Of a stretch of DNA of 26,843 bases, positions 1 to 6,148 are shown piece by piece (the first letter of the stretch is position 1; every line of letters begins with the position of its first letter). Made by a program: the position numbers and the translations under genes. Source of the DNA: Rhodobacteraceae bacterium UBA1943 (GTDB lineage: Bacteria; Pseudomonadota; Alphaproteobacteria; Rhodobacterales; Rhodobacteraceae); contig DDEX01000040.1 in the NCBI GenBank assembly GCA_002336845.1, forward strand, positions 50,536 through 77,378, written 5' to 3'. The notes below the pieces were generated by a model that saw only the letters and a list, made by a program, of their open reading frames with translations, did no database searches and was not told where the DNA came from.

Positions 1-321
1 CAGGAAGGGGTAGATCGTCTGCGCGACGATTTCACCGACGAAAAAAAGTCGGCCTCGGTCAGCCGCAAGTCGATGTATGAGCGGCAGGAAGAACTGGCGC
101 AGGAACTGACCCGCCTGACAGCCGATATGCAGGCTGTCAGCCAGAAGATCGAACAGCACAAGGCAGACATCCAGCCGTCGATTGATGACTGGCAGCGGAT
201 CAAGAACCTCGGGATGGGGATCACGGGCATCCTTGCGCTTGGTGGTCTGTCGGTCGGCGCGATGCTGTCGCTGGGGTTGGACGCATGTAAGGCCGCGCTG
301 CGGCAATGGCTTGGAGGTTGA
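1..321 (+). CDS. Small phage protein with coiled coil and C-terminal membrane segment (5' partial)
   Basis: The reading frame is open from the first base of the window, so the true start lies upstream; 106 residues are visible. An internal ATG at 73 is a possible but less attractive start, because the upstream codons also read as charged helical protein. The visible part has a heptad-like charged region (about residues 25-62: repeated E/Q/L/K) and then a hydrophobic stretch (about residues 74-95) that should cross the membrane once. It ends 3 bp before the next small membrane-protein gene, so the two are co-transcribed with the lysis-type genes that follow. This shape (coiled coil plus one membrane helix) recurs in small proteins near phage lysis cassettes. 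No enzymatic motif is visible and the specific function is unknown. Confidence 0.75.
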   Translation, partial: QEGVDRLRDDFTDEKKSASVSRKSMYERQEELAQELTRLTADMQAVSQKIEQHKADIQPSIDDWQRIKNLGMGITGILALGGLSVGAMLSLGLDACKAALRQWLGG

Positions 322-324
322 ATT

Positions 325-522
325 ATGGGGCTTTGGGCACGAATTCTGGCGCGGTATCTGGTGGGCGCGCTGGCGGGGCTTCTGCTTTATGCCGGGCTTC
401 CGACCGATGTGGTGGCGACGGTCAAGTCGGACCCTGAAATCACCGCAGGCGTCGGCATTGCCGTGGCCGCGCTGATCGAATGGCTGACCAATGTTGCCCG
501 CAAGCGCGGGTGGCAGACGTGA
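325..522 (+). CDS. Small holin-like membrane protein
   Basis: This is a 65-residue protein with a hydrophobic segment at about residues 8-26, a polar turn, a second hydrophobic segment at about 40-58 and a positively charged C-terminus (ARKRGW). Two short membrane helices with a basic tail are the usual look of small phage holins. It starts 3 bp after the preceding gene and its TGA (520-522) overlaps the GTG start of the next gene, so translation is coupled. The assignment rests on size, topology and position in a late operon, not on a recognised family signature. Confidence 0.65.
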   Translation: MGLWARILARYLVGALAGLLLYAGLPTDVVATVKSDPEITAGVGIAVAALIEWLTNVARKRGWQT

Positions 523-881
523 TCCGGGTGCTTCTGTCCTGGTTGTCGGGCGGGGCGCTGGACCGAGTGTTGAAGACCGTTGACGCCAAGATCGCGGCTG
601 AAACTGACAGGGAAGCCCTGAAGCGCGACTTGATCGTGGAACACTATCGGCAACGGGCCGACTGGATGCGCGCGGGCGGGTTCTGGCTGATGGCCTTGTT
701 TGCAGGGCCGCTGGCGCTGTGGTGGGCCTCGGTGCTGCTCTATTCAGTGCTGTGGTGCCGTGGCTGCGTCTGGCCGCAGACATGGACTGTCGCGGCGCTC
801 CCGGCCCCTCTGGACCAATGGGCCGGGATGATCGTTCTGTCGATCTTCGGGGTGATCGGGCTGGACAGGTTCAAGAAGTAA
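519..881 (+). CDS. Putative phage holin-like protein (GTA-holin-like architecture)
   Basis: I choose the GTG at 519, which gives 120 residues and a GTGA overlap with the preceding stop. An ATG 39 bp upstream in the same frame would force a long overlap. The protein has an N-terminal amphipathic part (residues 1-15), a charged helical region (about 18-45, rich in K/D/E/R), a long Trp-rich membrane segment (about 52-76) and a second one (about 98-115) that ends in DRFKK. This resembles the three-helix holins used for release by gene transfer agents and related alphaproteobacterial phages. It is the last gene of the late operon and is followed by a GC hairpin. The holin role is inferred. Confidence 0.65.
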   Translation: MIRVLLSWLSGGALDRVLKTVDAKIAAETDREALKRDLIVEHYRQRADWMRAGGFWLMALFAGPLALWWASVLLYSVLWCRGCVWPQTWTVAALPAPLDQWAGMIVLSIFGVIGLDRFKK

Positions 882-896
882 GGGGCCAGCGGCCCC
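882..896. terminator. GC hairpin between convergent genes
   Basis: A 6-bp perfect stem (GGGGCC / GGCCCC) with a 3-nt loop sits in the 23-bp gap between the holin-like gene and the convergent rha gene. No T-run follows on either strand, so this is a candidate transcript 3' end rather than a proven intrinsic terminator. Confidence 0.45.
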
Positions 897-904
897 CTAC
901 TTGA

Positions 905-1942
905 TCACAGCCACGGGTCATCATTGACATACCAGATGCGGAAGCCCGGCCCGTCCGGGTCATCGGCCCCCACCGCGCGGCGCGAGATTTTCAACTGCGC
1001 GTCATTCTTCTTTTTCCAGTATTTGAAATTCGAGGCGATGCGATTGTATTCCTCGGCGGTTTTGACGTGGAAGGACTGACCCTCCTTGGCGGCGGCAAAG
1101 TCGGGCATAGGTGCCCCGCCGCCGCGCAAGGGCTGCGGAATATCCCGGCGCACCTTGGGCGCGGCGACGCGGCGCGACCGGAACTGAACGGTGGCGGTGG
1201 GCAAGTGGGCCCATGGGTCTACCGGCTTGGCAACCGGCTCGGGCCGCTTGGTCAAGGTCATCACCAGATCGCGCAGTTCCGCAAGGCTGGCCATGACGCC
1301 GGACAGATCGACGGGCTGATAACCGAACTGCTGAAGCTGCTGGCCTTCCAGTTCCAGCCAGCGGTCGATGATCCGCTTGCGAAGAACCACGTCATAGCCC
1401 GCGACAAGGGTAAGGGTCAGGTCTTTGGGGAGGTTGTAGCTGGGTTTCTCGCGCCCGTAGGCGTCCGAATAGATGCCCTCAAATCTGAGGGCATCTTTCT
1501 GAAGGCTATCCAGCATGGTCTTGATGTCGCGCATCACATTGTCATGGCGCTTGCTGCACAGTTCCGCGATCTCGCGCGACGACATGGTGAGCGGGGCGTC
1601 GGTGGCGACCCGCAGGGTCTTGCCGGTCTTCTGGTCAATCCCGGCAATTTCATAGGCGGTTTTGGCCAGCGCCTCTTGATCGACGTTGACCTTCATGTCG
1701 CCGCCGTCATCGGCGATGATGATCTTGAGCGCCATGTCCTGAACCGTGAGCGGTTTCCACTGCATCGCGCTGTCGGATGCGGCGGTCATGCGGCGGAAGG
1801 CGGCGGCGTCTGTCGCGGCGTCGCAATCGTCGGGCAGCGCGTTATAGGCGTCCTTTGCGGCCCGCCATTCGGCATGGATCGCGCGCAGCGGCACGGGGGC
1901 TTTCTGCGCGCAGGGTATGGTGATAGGTTTGGCCACAGCCAT
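905..1942 (-). CDS. Rha-family phage regulatory protein with extra N- and C-terminal modules
   Basis: I take the ATG at 1942 (345 residues) because a GGAGA ribosome site lies 7 bp upstream; an in-frame upstream start at 2035 would run through the promoter region. Residues about 119-200 match the Rha domain: MSSREIAEL, then KRHDNVMRDI, then a Y-LPK-LTL-LVAGYD-V-RK-II-RW pattern. Rha proteins are phage-encoded DNA-interacting regulators that can interfere with growth in hosts lacking integration host factor. Here the domain is flanked by an Ala-rich N-terminal module (1-110) and a C-terminal module (about 288-345, EEYNRI then KYWKKKN then DPDGPG). I cannot name either; the C-terminal one looks like a compact conserved phage domain. 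The gene is divergent from a ribbon-helix-helix gene across shared repeats, which suggests it is repressed in the lysogen. Confidence 0.85.
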   Translation of the reverse strand: MAVAKPITIPCAQKAPVPLRAIHAEWRAAKDAYNALPDDCDAATDAAAFRRMTAASDSAMQWKPLTVQDMALKIIIADDGGDMKVNVDQEALAKTAYEIAGIDQKTGKTLRVATDAPLTMSSREIAELCSKRHDNVMRDIKTMLDSLQKDALRFEGIYSDAYGREKPSYNLPKDLTLTLVAGYDVVLRKRIIDRWLELEGQQLQQFGYQPVDLSGVMASLAELRDLVMTLTKRPEPVAKPVDPWAHLPTATVQFRSRRVAAPKVRRDIPQPLRGGGAPMPDFAAAKEGQSFHVKTAEEYNRIASNFKYWKKKNDAQLKISRRAVGADDPDGPGFRIWYVNDDPWL

Positions 1943-1997
1943 TCTCGATCTCCGTTTGATCGGGTTTCGGTTAGACCGCGCTTGGTGTTGTAGCATC

Positions 1998-2064
1998 TTG
2001 CGCGGTCGCTCCATTACTCTTACAGTCTCTAACATCTGTCAATAAGAATGTTAGAGAATGTTAG
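1998..2064. promoter_or_regulatory. Divergent promoter region with three ATGTTAG repeats
   Basis: On the plus strand TTGCGC (1998-2003), a 17-bp spacer and TACAGT (2021-2026) form a candidate promoter for the ribbon-helix-helix gene. On the minus strand TTGACA (2042-2037), 18 bp and AGTAAT (2018-2013) form one for rha. ATGTTAG occurs once inverted (2029-2035) and twice direct (2048-2054, 2058-2064), the last two within a tandem 10-bp repeat AGAATGTTAG (2045-2054, 2055-2064). The inverted copy lies in the rha spacer. Short repeated sites like this suit a ribbon-helix-helix repressor. Binding by the adjacent protein is inferred. Confidence 0.55.
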
Positions 2065-2065
2065 A

Positions 2066-2218
2066 ATGTCAAAAACAGCCGCACTTGGTTTCCGCATCCC
2101 TGACGACATGAAGGATGCTCTTGAACGGGCAGCAAAGGATGATGACCGTTCGGTGTCGTCCTTGGTGACGATCATCCTGCGTGACTGGCTTAGGGGCGGG
2201 GGCTACCTGCCAAAGTGA
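2066..2218 (+). CDS. Arc/MetJ-type ribbon-helix-helix DNA-binding protein
   Basis: This is a 50-residue gene. The pattern is typical of the Arc-like ribbon-helix-helix fold: an N-terminal beta strand (AALGFRIP, residues 5-12), helix 1 (DDMKDALERAAKDDD, 13-27), the turn RSVSS (28-32) and helix 2 (LVTIILRDWLRG, 33-44). Such proteins bind DNA as dimers through the strand and usually control their own promoter. No strong ribosome site precedes the ATG, and the start lies directly after the ATGTTAG repeats, so translation may be weak or nearly leaderless. It is divergent from rha and probably controls both genes. Confidence 0.8.
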   Translation: MSKTAALGFRIPDDMKDALERAAKDDDRSVSSLVTIILRDWLRGGGYLPK

Positions 2219-2226
2219 CGATTATT

Positions 2227-2460
2227 TCACTCGGAACTTCCGAAAAATATGGAGATCAGTATGATGACAATCGAATATGCCGCGATAAGACTGTAAAGCT
2301 TCAGGTATGCCTTATCAATTCTAATAACGATAATCTCACGCTCAAGCGGTCCGCCAAGCATCTGTTCTTCCAATGCTATTTCTTTAGATGTGCGAATAAA
2401 CGGCACTTTCGAAAAGCGAATACGCTCAAGTTTCTCATCCAATTGCCTCCTTGGGTCCAT
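2227..2460 (-). CDS. Small tail-anchored membrane protein, possible lysogenic-conversion gene
   Basis: The protein has 77 residues: a charged, helical N-terminal part (1-50; many E, R, K) and one hydrophobic segment near the C-terminus (about residues 57-73) with a four-residue polar end, so the bulk probably faces the cytoplasm. AGGAG lies 8 bp before the ATG at 2460, which supports real translation. The region is visibly richer in A/T than its neighbours and it stands alone between transcription units, the pattern of a phage moron. I do not recognise a family. A role at the membrane of the lysogen, for example superinfection exclusion, is only an inference from topology and position. Confidence 0.65.
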   Translation of the reverse strand: MDPRRQLDEKLERIRFSKVPFIRTSKEIALEEQMLGGPLEREIIVIRIDKAYLKLYSLIAAYSIVIILISIFFGSSE

Positions 2461-2550
2461 GAACTATCTCCTATCTTTGGCGACTGCCTGCCTGTTCGTT
2501 CATAGCGGAATGAATACTGTGGTAAGGTGCGGCTGGATAGTGGATGCGTA

Positions 2551-2573
2551 GAAGGGGGCGCTTGGCCCCCTTC
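2551..2573. terminator. Hairpin after the recE-recT operon
   Basis: A 9-bp perfect GC-rich stem (GAAGGGGGC / GCCCCCTTC) with a 5-nt loop lies 27 bp beyond the stop of the last leftward gene. No T-run follows on either strand, so it may stabilise the mRNA 3' end or act with a terminator I cannot see. Confidence 0.5.
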
Positions 2574-2599
2574 GGATTACATGCTTCGGCTTGCGCTGG

Positions 2600-2896
2600 C
2601 TAATCCTCGACGGCAACCGGGGTTGCATCCCCCACATAATCCGGGATCGGCCTATCCAGCACCGGATCATATTCCCCAGCGAAAGCGGCCTGCGGCTGGG
2701 TGGGTTCTTCGATCCGCCGCGTCTTCGCCTCGGTCTTGATCTCGACATCTTGCGCCGCCCGCAGAAGCGCCGCGTAGTCGCCGGTTTCGTGCGCGGTCTT
2801 GACGATGGACAGGGCGGCGAACTGCTCGTCCAGCGTCTTGCCGGTGGGAAGGAACGCCTTCACGACGATTTCGATGCCAGATTGGTTGATGGCCAT
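2600..2896 (-). CDS. Hypothetical phage protein, last gene of the recombination operon
   Basis: The protein has 98 residues, with a good ribosome site (AGGAGA, 6 bp before the ATG at 2896). The N-terminal half looks globular, with a predicted strand (IEIVVKAFLP) and helix. The C-terminal half is Pro-rich and probably unstructured (EEPTQPQ and DPVLDRPIPDY). It is separated by 24 bp from the upstream Acb2-like gene and is the distal member of the leftward operon. I do not recognise a family. Confidence 0.7.
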   Translation of the reverse strand: MAINQSGIEIVVKAFLPTGKTLDEQFAALSIVKTAHETGDYAALLRAAQDVEIKTEAKTRRIEEPTQPQAAFAGEYDPVLDRPIPDYVGDATPVAVED

Positions 2897-2920
2897 GTGA
2901 TGCTCTCCTGTAAATGTTGA

Positions 2921-3163
2921 CTATTTCGATGCGGCGACGAAAGCGCGGACATTCGCATCCTTCGCTTCCAGCAGCTTCCGAAGCGACACAGTGCGTTCGG
3001 GGTTGCGCGGCGTCGCGTCGATGATCTGCCGAGCAAGATCGCAAAACGGTTTCGACCTGTTGCGAAGGGCTTCCGGCAGGTGGGCATAGTGGAAGAACTG
3101 CAGGATGTGATCCTGTTGGATTTCTTCCGGCGTGAATTCTTGCGGTGCGGGATGCAAAGTCAT
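2921..3163 (-). CDS. Acb2/Tad1-hairpin-like protein, candidate anti-CBASS nucleotide sponge
   Basis: The ATG at 3163 (80 residues) has AAGGAGA 7 bp upstream. After a short Pro-rich leader (1-20) come two helices. The first contains RSKPFCDLARQIIDATP. The second, after RNPERTVS, contains LRKLLEAKDANVRAFVAA. The succession 'R-x6-LA-x2-I-x4-P-x2-PER-x2-SL-KL-EA-x2-A-x-RA' is the signature I know from the Acb2/Tad1 hairpin domain, found in many small phage proteins. Characterised members assemble into multimers that sequester cyclic oligonucleotide signals (Acb2) or related nucleotides (Tad1), blocking CBASS or Thoeris defence. The gene sits in the early recombination operon, which would suit a protein needed soon after DNA entry. 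Family membership is by eye; sponge activity is an inference. Confidence 0.72.
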   Translation of the reverse strand: MTLHPAPQEFTPEEIQQDHILQFFHYAHLPEALRNRSKPFCDLARQIIDATPRNPERTVSLRKLLEAKDANVRAFVAASK

Positions 3164-3165
3164 GC

Positions 3166-3558
3166 TCAATTCTCCTTCATTTGAGCCGTGGAAATTTGGT
3201 TGATCTCAATGGCGACCGCCGCGAGATAGTTGATCGCCCCGAGAACTTCCCTCTCGGCGGCGTTGAATTCGCCCCGGCGCAGCATCCCCTGCGCCTCGAC
3301 CATCTTCTTGATGGCCTGACCATTCTGGAAACCCATGCCGACAAGCCGCCCGATCTGGATGATGGGCTGATCCTCGAACGGCGTGTCAGGCTGCGCGTGG
3401 CGTTCCTTGCCCTTGCCGTCCTGAGCCTGATGCAGCGCCTTGCAGAGGATCGTGAACAGGCTGTCATAGCCTTCGCGCACGAAGACGGGCATGGTGCGGT
3501 CAGCCCGTATCCGCTCGGCAGGATCATGGTCTGCCAGAAGGTGTTCACTCATGTTCAT
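3166..3558 (-). CDS. Conserved phage protein of unknown function
   Basis: The protein has 130 residues. The ATG at 3558 overlaps the upstream stop (ATGA), so translation is coupled; an ATG two codons later is the alternative. The recognisable core is ERHAQ, then PFEDQPIIQIGRLVG, GFQNGQAIKKMVEAQGM and LGAINYLAAVAIEIN: mostly helical, with a charged first half. I have the impression of a recurrent all-alpha phage family with the ERH...PF..QP...GF..GQA.KK pattern, possibly of MazG-like size and helicity, but I see no metal-binding EXXE pair and do not assign a function. It lies directly upstream of the Acb2-like gene. Confidence 0.72.
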   Translation of the reverse strand: MNMSEHLLADHDPAERIRADRTMPVFVREGYDSLFTILCKALHQAQDGKGKERHAQPDTPFEDQPIIQIGRLVGMGFQNGQAIKKMVEAQGMLRRGEFNAAEREVLGAINYLAAVAIEINQISTAQMKEN

Positions 3559-3752
3559 CTGGTCCCCCGAAGCTGGCTGGACGTTGCGCGGATAGCGTCG
3601 TGCGCGGCCAGGCGCATGAGCCGATTATCGGCGACACTGGATGCGATGCGGCGCAGTTCTGTGGCCAGATCGCCAAGCGCCTTGGTGGCGGTCACAAGAT
3701 CGTCGGCACTGTCGTGCCTGATCTCGACGCGGCTGAAGCTGGGGACGGTCAT
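3555..3752 (-). CDS. Small helical hypothetical protein
   Basis: The protein has 65 residues and is almost entirely helical after a short N-terminal strand (MTVPSFSRVEIRHDS): LVTATKALGDLATELRRIA, then a second charged helix. Its start overlaps the recT stop (TGATG) and its own stop overlaps the next start (ATGA), so it is firmly part of the operon. No family recognised; small enough to be an adaptor to a neighbouring protein. Confidence 0.65.
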   Translation of the reverse strand: MTVPSFSRVEIRHDSADDLVTATKALGDLATELRRIASSVADNRLMRLAAHDAIRATSSQLRGTR

Positions 3753-4666
3753 CAGATGTCATCCCCCGGCTGGCGCGCGCTATCTTCGGGGTCGTAGTCA
3801 TAGACCTCGCCAGTCTCAGGATCGTGGTCAGGCTGGCGCTGATCGGTCTGGTGATGCTCGGCCTGCTTCTGCGTCGGCGTCACGTCCTTCAGCTTGGCGG
3901 CACCGGCCCCGCGCGTCTTGCCGGTCGGCTGGGTGGTCGGTTCGGTCGGCCCGCCGTTCGTGGCGTCGAAATCAAAGCCGTCATCAATGCGCTCGACGGC
4001 GCGCATGAAGTCGTCCTTGTCGGACGAGGACGGCAGGTATTTCGAAATGCGGCGGATCACGGTCTTGCGCCACCACTCGCCATAGTTCTTGCCGTTATTC
4101 GGGTCATACTGCCCCGAATTCCGCGACTGGCTGGCGATGTTCATCACCTGCTTGCGTGACATGATTTCGACAACGGTGGACCCATCCTTCAGGCGGCAGA
4201 CAGAATAGACCCCGACCGGTTCGCCACGGTTCCCAAACCAGTCAGGGCGATGATCCGGCGCGTCATCGGTAGCGGGGTTGTAGGAAAACGGATCGTCCTT
4301 GTAGACGATTTCCGCCGTGATCGCCGAAATGTCACCGCTGTTCCGCGCCTTCTTCATCAGGCCCGCGACCATGGGCATATACTGGACTTGCCCCTTGAAC
4401 GTCACAAGCGCGGCCTCTCGACCGTCAAGAATCAGCCCATCCGTCGCGGCCTTGGTGCAGGCGGTCATCAGCGACTGGATACCTGCGGGCGTGTTGCAGG
4501 CGTCGGCAATGCCAGCGGTCATCGTGATCGCGGTCTGAACGGTGCGAATGAACTTTTCAACCGGGATATGGCCGGGCAGGGCCTTCTTGAATTCAGGACC
4601 GGCGTTTTCGATCCTCTCTCGCAGGGTGAGCGGTTTCTTCTCAGTGGACGGCAGGTTCTGCGTCAT
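3752..4666 (-). CDS. recT: RecT-family single-strand annealing protein
   Basis: The protein has 304 residues, the normal size for RecT. It pairs complementary single strands during phage recombination and acts on DNA resected by a partner 5'-3' exonuclease. Family landmarks run in order: KALPGHIPVEKFIRTVQTAI (about 28-47), TPAGIQSLMTACTKAATDGL (61-80), LVTFKGQVQYMPMVAGLM (86-104), GVYSVCRLKDGS, then YGEWWRKTVIRRISKYLP (about 194-211). The C-terminal 80 residues are Pro/Gln/Asp-rich and probably unstructured. An AAGGAGA ribosome site lies 10 bp upstream, inside the preceding small gene. The RecE-like nuclease is encoded three genes upstream in the same operon, so the two form a recombination pair. 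Confidence 0.93.
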   Translation of the reverse strand: MTQNLPSTEKKPLTLRERIENAGPEFKKALPGHIPVEKFIRTVQTAITMTAGIADACNTPAGIQSLMTACTKAATDGLILDGREAALVTFKGQVQYMPMVAGLMKKARNSGDISAITAEIVYKDDPFSYNPATDDAPDHRPDWFGNRGEPVGVYSVCRLKDGSTVVEIMSRKQVMNIASQSRNSGQYDPNNGKNYGEWWRKTVIRRISKYLPSSSDKDDFMRAVERIDDGFDFDATNGGPTEPTTQPTGKTRGAGAAKLKDVTPTQKQAEHHQTDQRQPDHDPETGEVYDYDPEDSARQPGDDI

Positions 4667-4838
4667 GTTGTTCGATCTCCTTCAGGACTTCGATTGCCCT
4701 GTCTCGGATGGGCTGGAAGTCGGACACGGCGGCTTCGGCAAGGATGCGGCGCGCGACGGACTGGTTTCTGTCCGGGGCGCGGCGGATGAACACCGCCGCG
4801 TTCCAGAGTTTCAGCGCGGCCAGTTCAAGCGGCTGCAT
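4641..4838 (-). CDS. Small hypothetical protein overlapping recT
   Basis: The protein has 65 residues. Its ATG (4838) lies inside the end of the upstream gene (14-bp overlap) and its end runs 26 bp into recT, so it is sandwiched by overlaps on both sides. It looks helical and amphipathic: LELAALKLWNAAVFIRR, then VARRILAEA, then AIEVLKEIEQHD. No ribosome site of note is visible, so expression probably depends on re-initiation. Coding status is likely from the overlaps but not certain; no family recognised. Confidence 0.55.
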   Translation of the reverse strand: MQPLELAALKLWNAAVFIRRAPDRNQSVARRILAEAAVSDFQPIRDRAIEVLKEIEQHDAEPAVH

Positions 4839-5208
4839 GGGTCAGGGCATTTTCGGACAGCCGCTTCATCGTCTCGACCAAGGGATTGACGAATTCTAAT
4901 TCGATCCCGATGGCGCGGCCCTTGTCGATGGCATTGGCAAGCAGTCTGGTGAACTCAGCCCTGTCACGGTCTTCCTTGGTCGGGATGGCCTGAAGGATTT
5001 CTCCGGCGTTCTCCAATGCCTCTGCGATGTCATCCCCACGGCCAATCTCGGTGCGGCCATAGGAAATGCCGTCCTCGTCCCAGTGCAGATAGATGCTCGG
5101 GAACTCACGGGCAGAGATAAAGGCGGTGCATTGCGGCGACCGAAGCCCGCGCGCCAGCATGTCGGCCAGCAGCGCATCCACGGCGGTCTGGATTTCCTGA
5201 GCGTTCAT
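4825..5208 (-). CDS. Hypothetical phage protein between recE-like and recT genes
   Basis: I choose the ATG at 5208 (127 residues), which overlaps the recE-like stop (ATGA) and has GGAGA 7 bp upstream; the frame is open further upstream only as an antisense-type extension. The N-terminal half has alternating strands (FISAREFPSIYLHWDEDGISYG) and the C-terminal half is helical (DRAEFTRLLANAIDKGRAIG and PLVETMKRLSENAL). I do not recognise the family. Its place between the two recombination enzymes suggests an accessory role, but nothing in the sequence shows which. Confidence 0.72.
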   Translation of the reverse strand: MNAQEIQTAVDALLADMLARGLRSPQCTAFISAREFPSIYLHWDEDGISYGRTEIGRGDDIAEALENAGEILQAIPTKEDRDRAEFTRLLANAIDKGRAIGIELEFVNPLVETMKRLSENALTHAAA

Positions 5209-6065
5209 GCCGCGATCTCCTGATCCAGCGCGCCCGGCGCTTCGATCATGGTGTAGGCCCAGCGGGGGAACGACAGTTCCTGAACCCCATCGGCATAGCC
5301 CGGCCAGTCGCCGGTCTTCTGGCACTGGTCGAACACCGGCAGGGCCTTGCGGATGATCTCGCGGCCTTCCTGAACGATGGACGGCGGCAGTTCATAGACT
5401 GCCTTCGCATAGGGGCTGTCCTTCTCGAAAGCGATGAACACGAAGGCATCAACGGTGTTGCCAAGCGCGCGCCAGCCGTCCGTGTAGAAGGCTTCCTGCG
5501 CGTGGTAGCCGTAGTTCACGACAGACTTGGCGAAGTCTGCAGGGGCGGCGCTGGCGGTGGACTTCACGTCGATGATCACGCCAAGATCGCGGCGGTAAAG
5601 GTCGGGTCGGCACCGACAGAGGACGCCGGTTTCCGGGTCGGTCCAGTAACCCGACGCCTCAATCTGACGTTCGCCGCCAGTCACGATGCTGTTGATCCAG
5701 GCGTCGGCATGGACTGCATCACGGATTGCCAGAACCGCATCGAAGTCGCCACTGGTCAGCAACAGCTTGCCTTCGATCTCGCAGAACTCCTGCGCGTCCT
5801 TCCACCTGTTTCCGCGCCGGTCATCCGGCCCGCGATAGACCATGGTTTCGAAATCTTCCGGCTGAAGGATCGCCAGATGCGCGGCCTCGCCGAAGTCGAA
5901 TGCCTTGCTTTCCTTGCGCTCGGCGAATTTGAAGTGGGCTGGGGTGCTGGTATGGATTTTCCACAGGCCCGACTTCGAAATGCCGGGGCCGGAATGATAT
6001 GCTTCGTTAGGAATGTTCTCATAGATGCCGGGCTGAATATCGGCCCGGACCAAAGGCGCGTTCAT
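5205..6065 (-). CDS. RecE-like PD-(D/E)XK exonuclease
   Basis: The ATG at 6065 (286 residues) is preceded by CGGAG 9 bp upstream; a longer in-frame start (6104) would run through the operator. The protein matches the RecE C-terminal nuclease type (putative exodeoxyribonuclease VIII, PDDEXK-like). It starts with the family's YHSGPGISKSGL motif (23-34). E136, D155 (RCRPDLY) and D166-x-K168 (IIDVKST) give the catalytic core, and Q190-xxx-Y194 (QEAFY) is the helix motif of RecB/RecE-type nucleases. It should degrade the 5' strand of linear DNA and hand the tail to RecT. It is the first gene of the leftward operon. It lacks the long N-terminal region of E. coli RecE, as most phage versions do. Confidence 0.9.
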   Translation of the reverse strand: MNAPLVRADIQPGIYENIPNEAYHSGPGISKSGLWKIHTSTPAHFKFAERKESKAFDFGEAAHLAILQPEDFETMVYRGPDDRRGNRWKDAQEFCEIEGKLLLTSGDFDAVLAIRDAVHADAWINSIVTGGERQIEASGYWTDPETGVLCRCRPDLYRRDLGVIIDVKSTASAAPADFAKSVVNYGYHAQEAFYTDGWRALGNTVDAFVFIAFEKDSPYAKAVYELPPSIVQEGREIIRKALPVFDQCQKTGDWPGYADGVQELSFPRWAYTMIEAPGALDQEIAA

Positions 6066-6080
6066 GGTGCGAACTCCGTT

Positions 6081-6130
6081 GTTGCGATGCGAATATCGCA
6101 ACACTAAGCCCGGCGTTGTGCTTATGTCAA
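6081..6130 (-). promoter_or_regulatory. Promoter and palindromic operator of the recE-recT operon
   Basis: On the minus strand a perfect TTGACA (6130-6125) is followed after 17 bp by TTAGTG (6107-6102), a weak -10. A palindrome with 8-bp arms GTTGCGAT (6081-6088) and ATCGCAAC (6095-6102) around 6 bp covers the end of the -10 and the start site. The spacing differs from the three GTTG-N9-CAAC sites elsewhere, so it may bind a different regulator or a different oligomer. Regulation is inferred from position. Confidence 0.55.
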
Positions 6131-6148
6131 CACCTGAATTTCAGAAAT

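Noticed and set aside
1067..1993. 308-codon open frame on the plus strand
   Set aside because: It lies antisense to the rha gene, has no recognisable product or ribosome site and is the usual GC-rich shadow frame.
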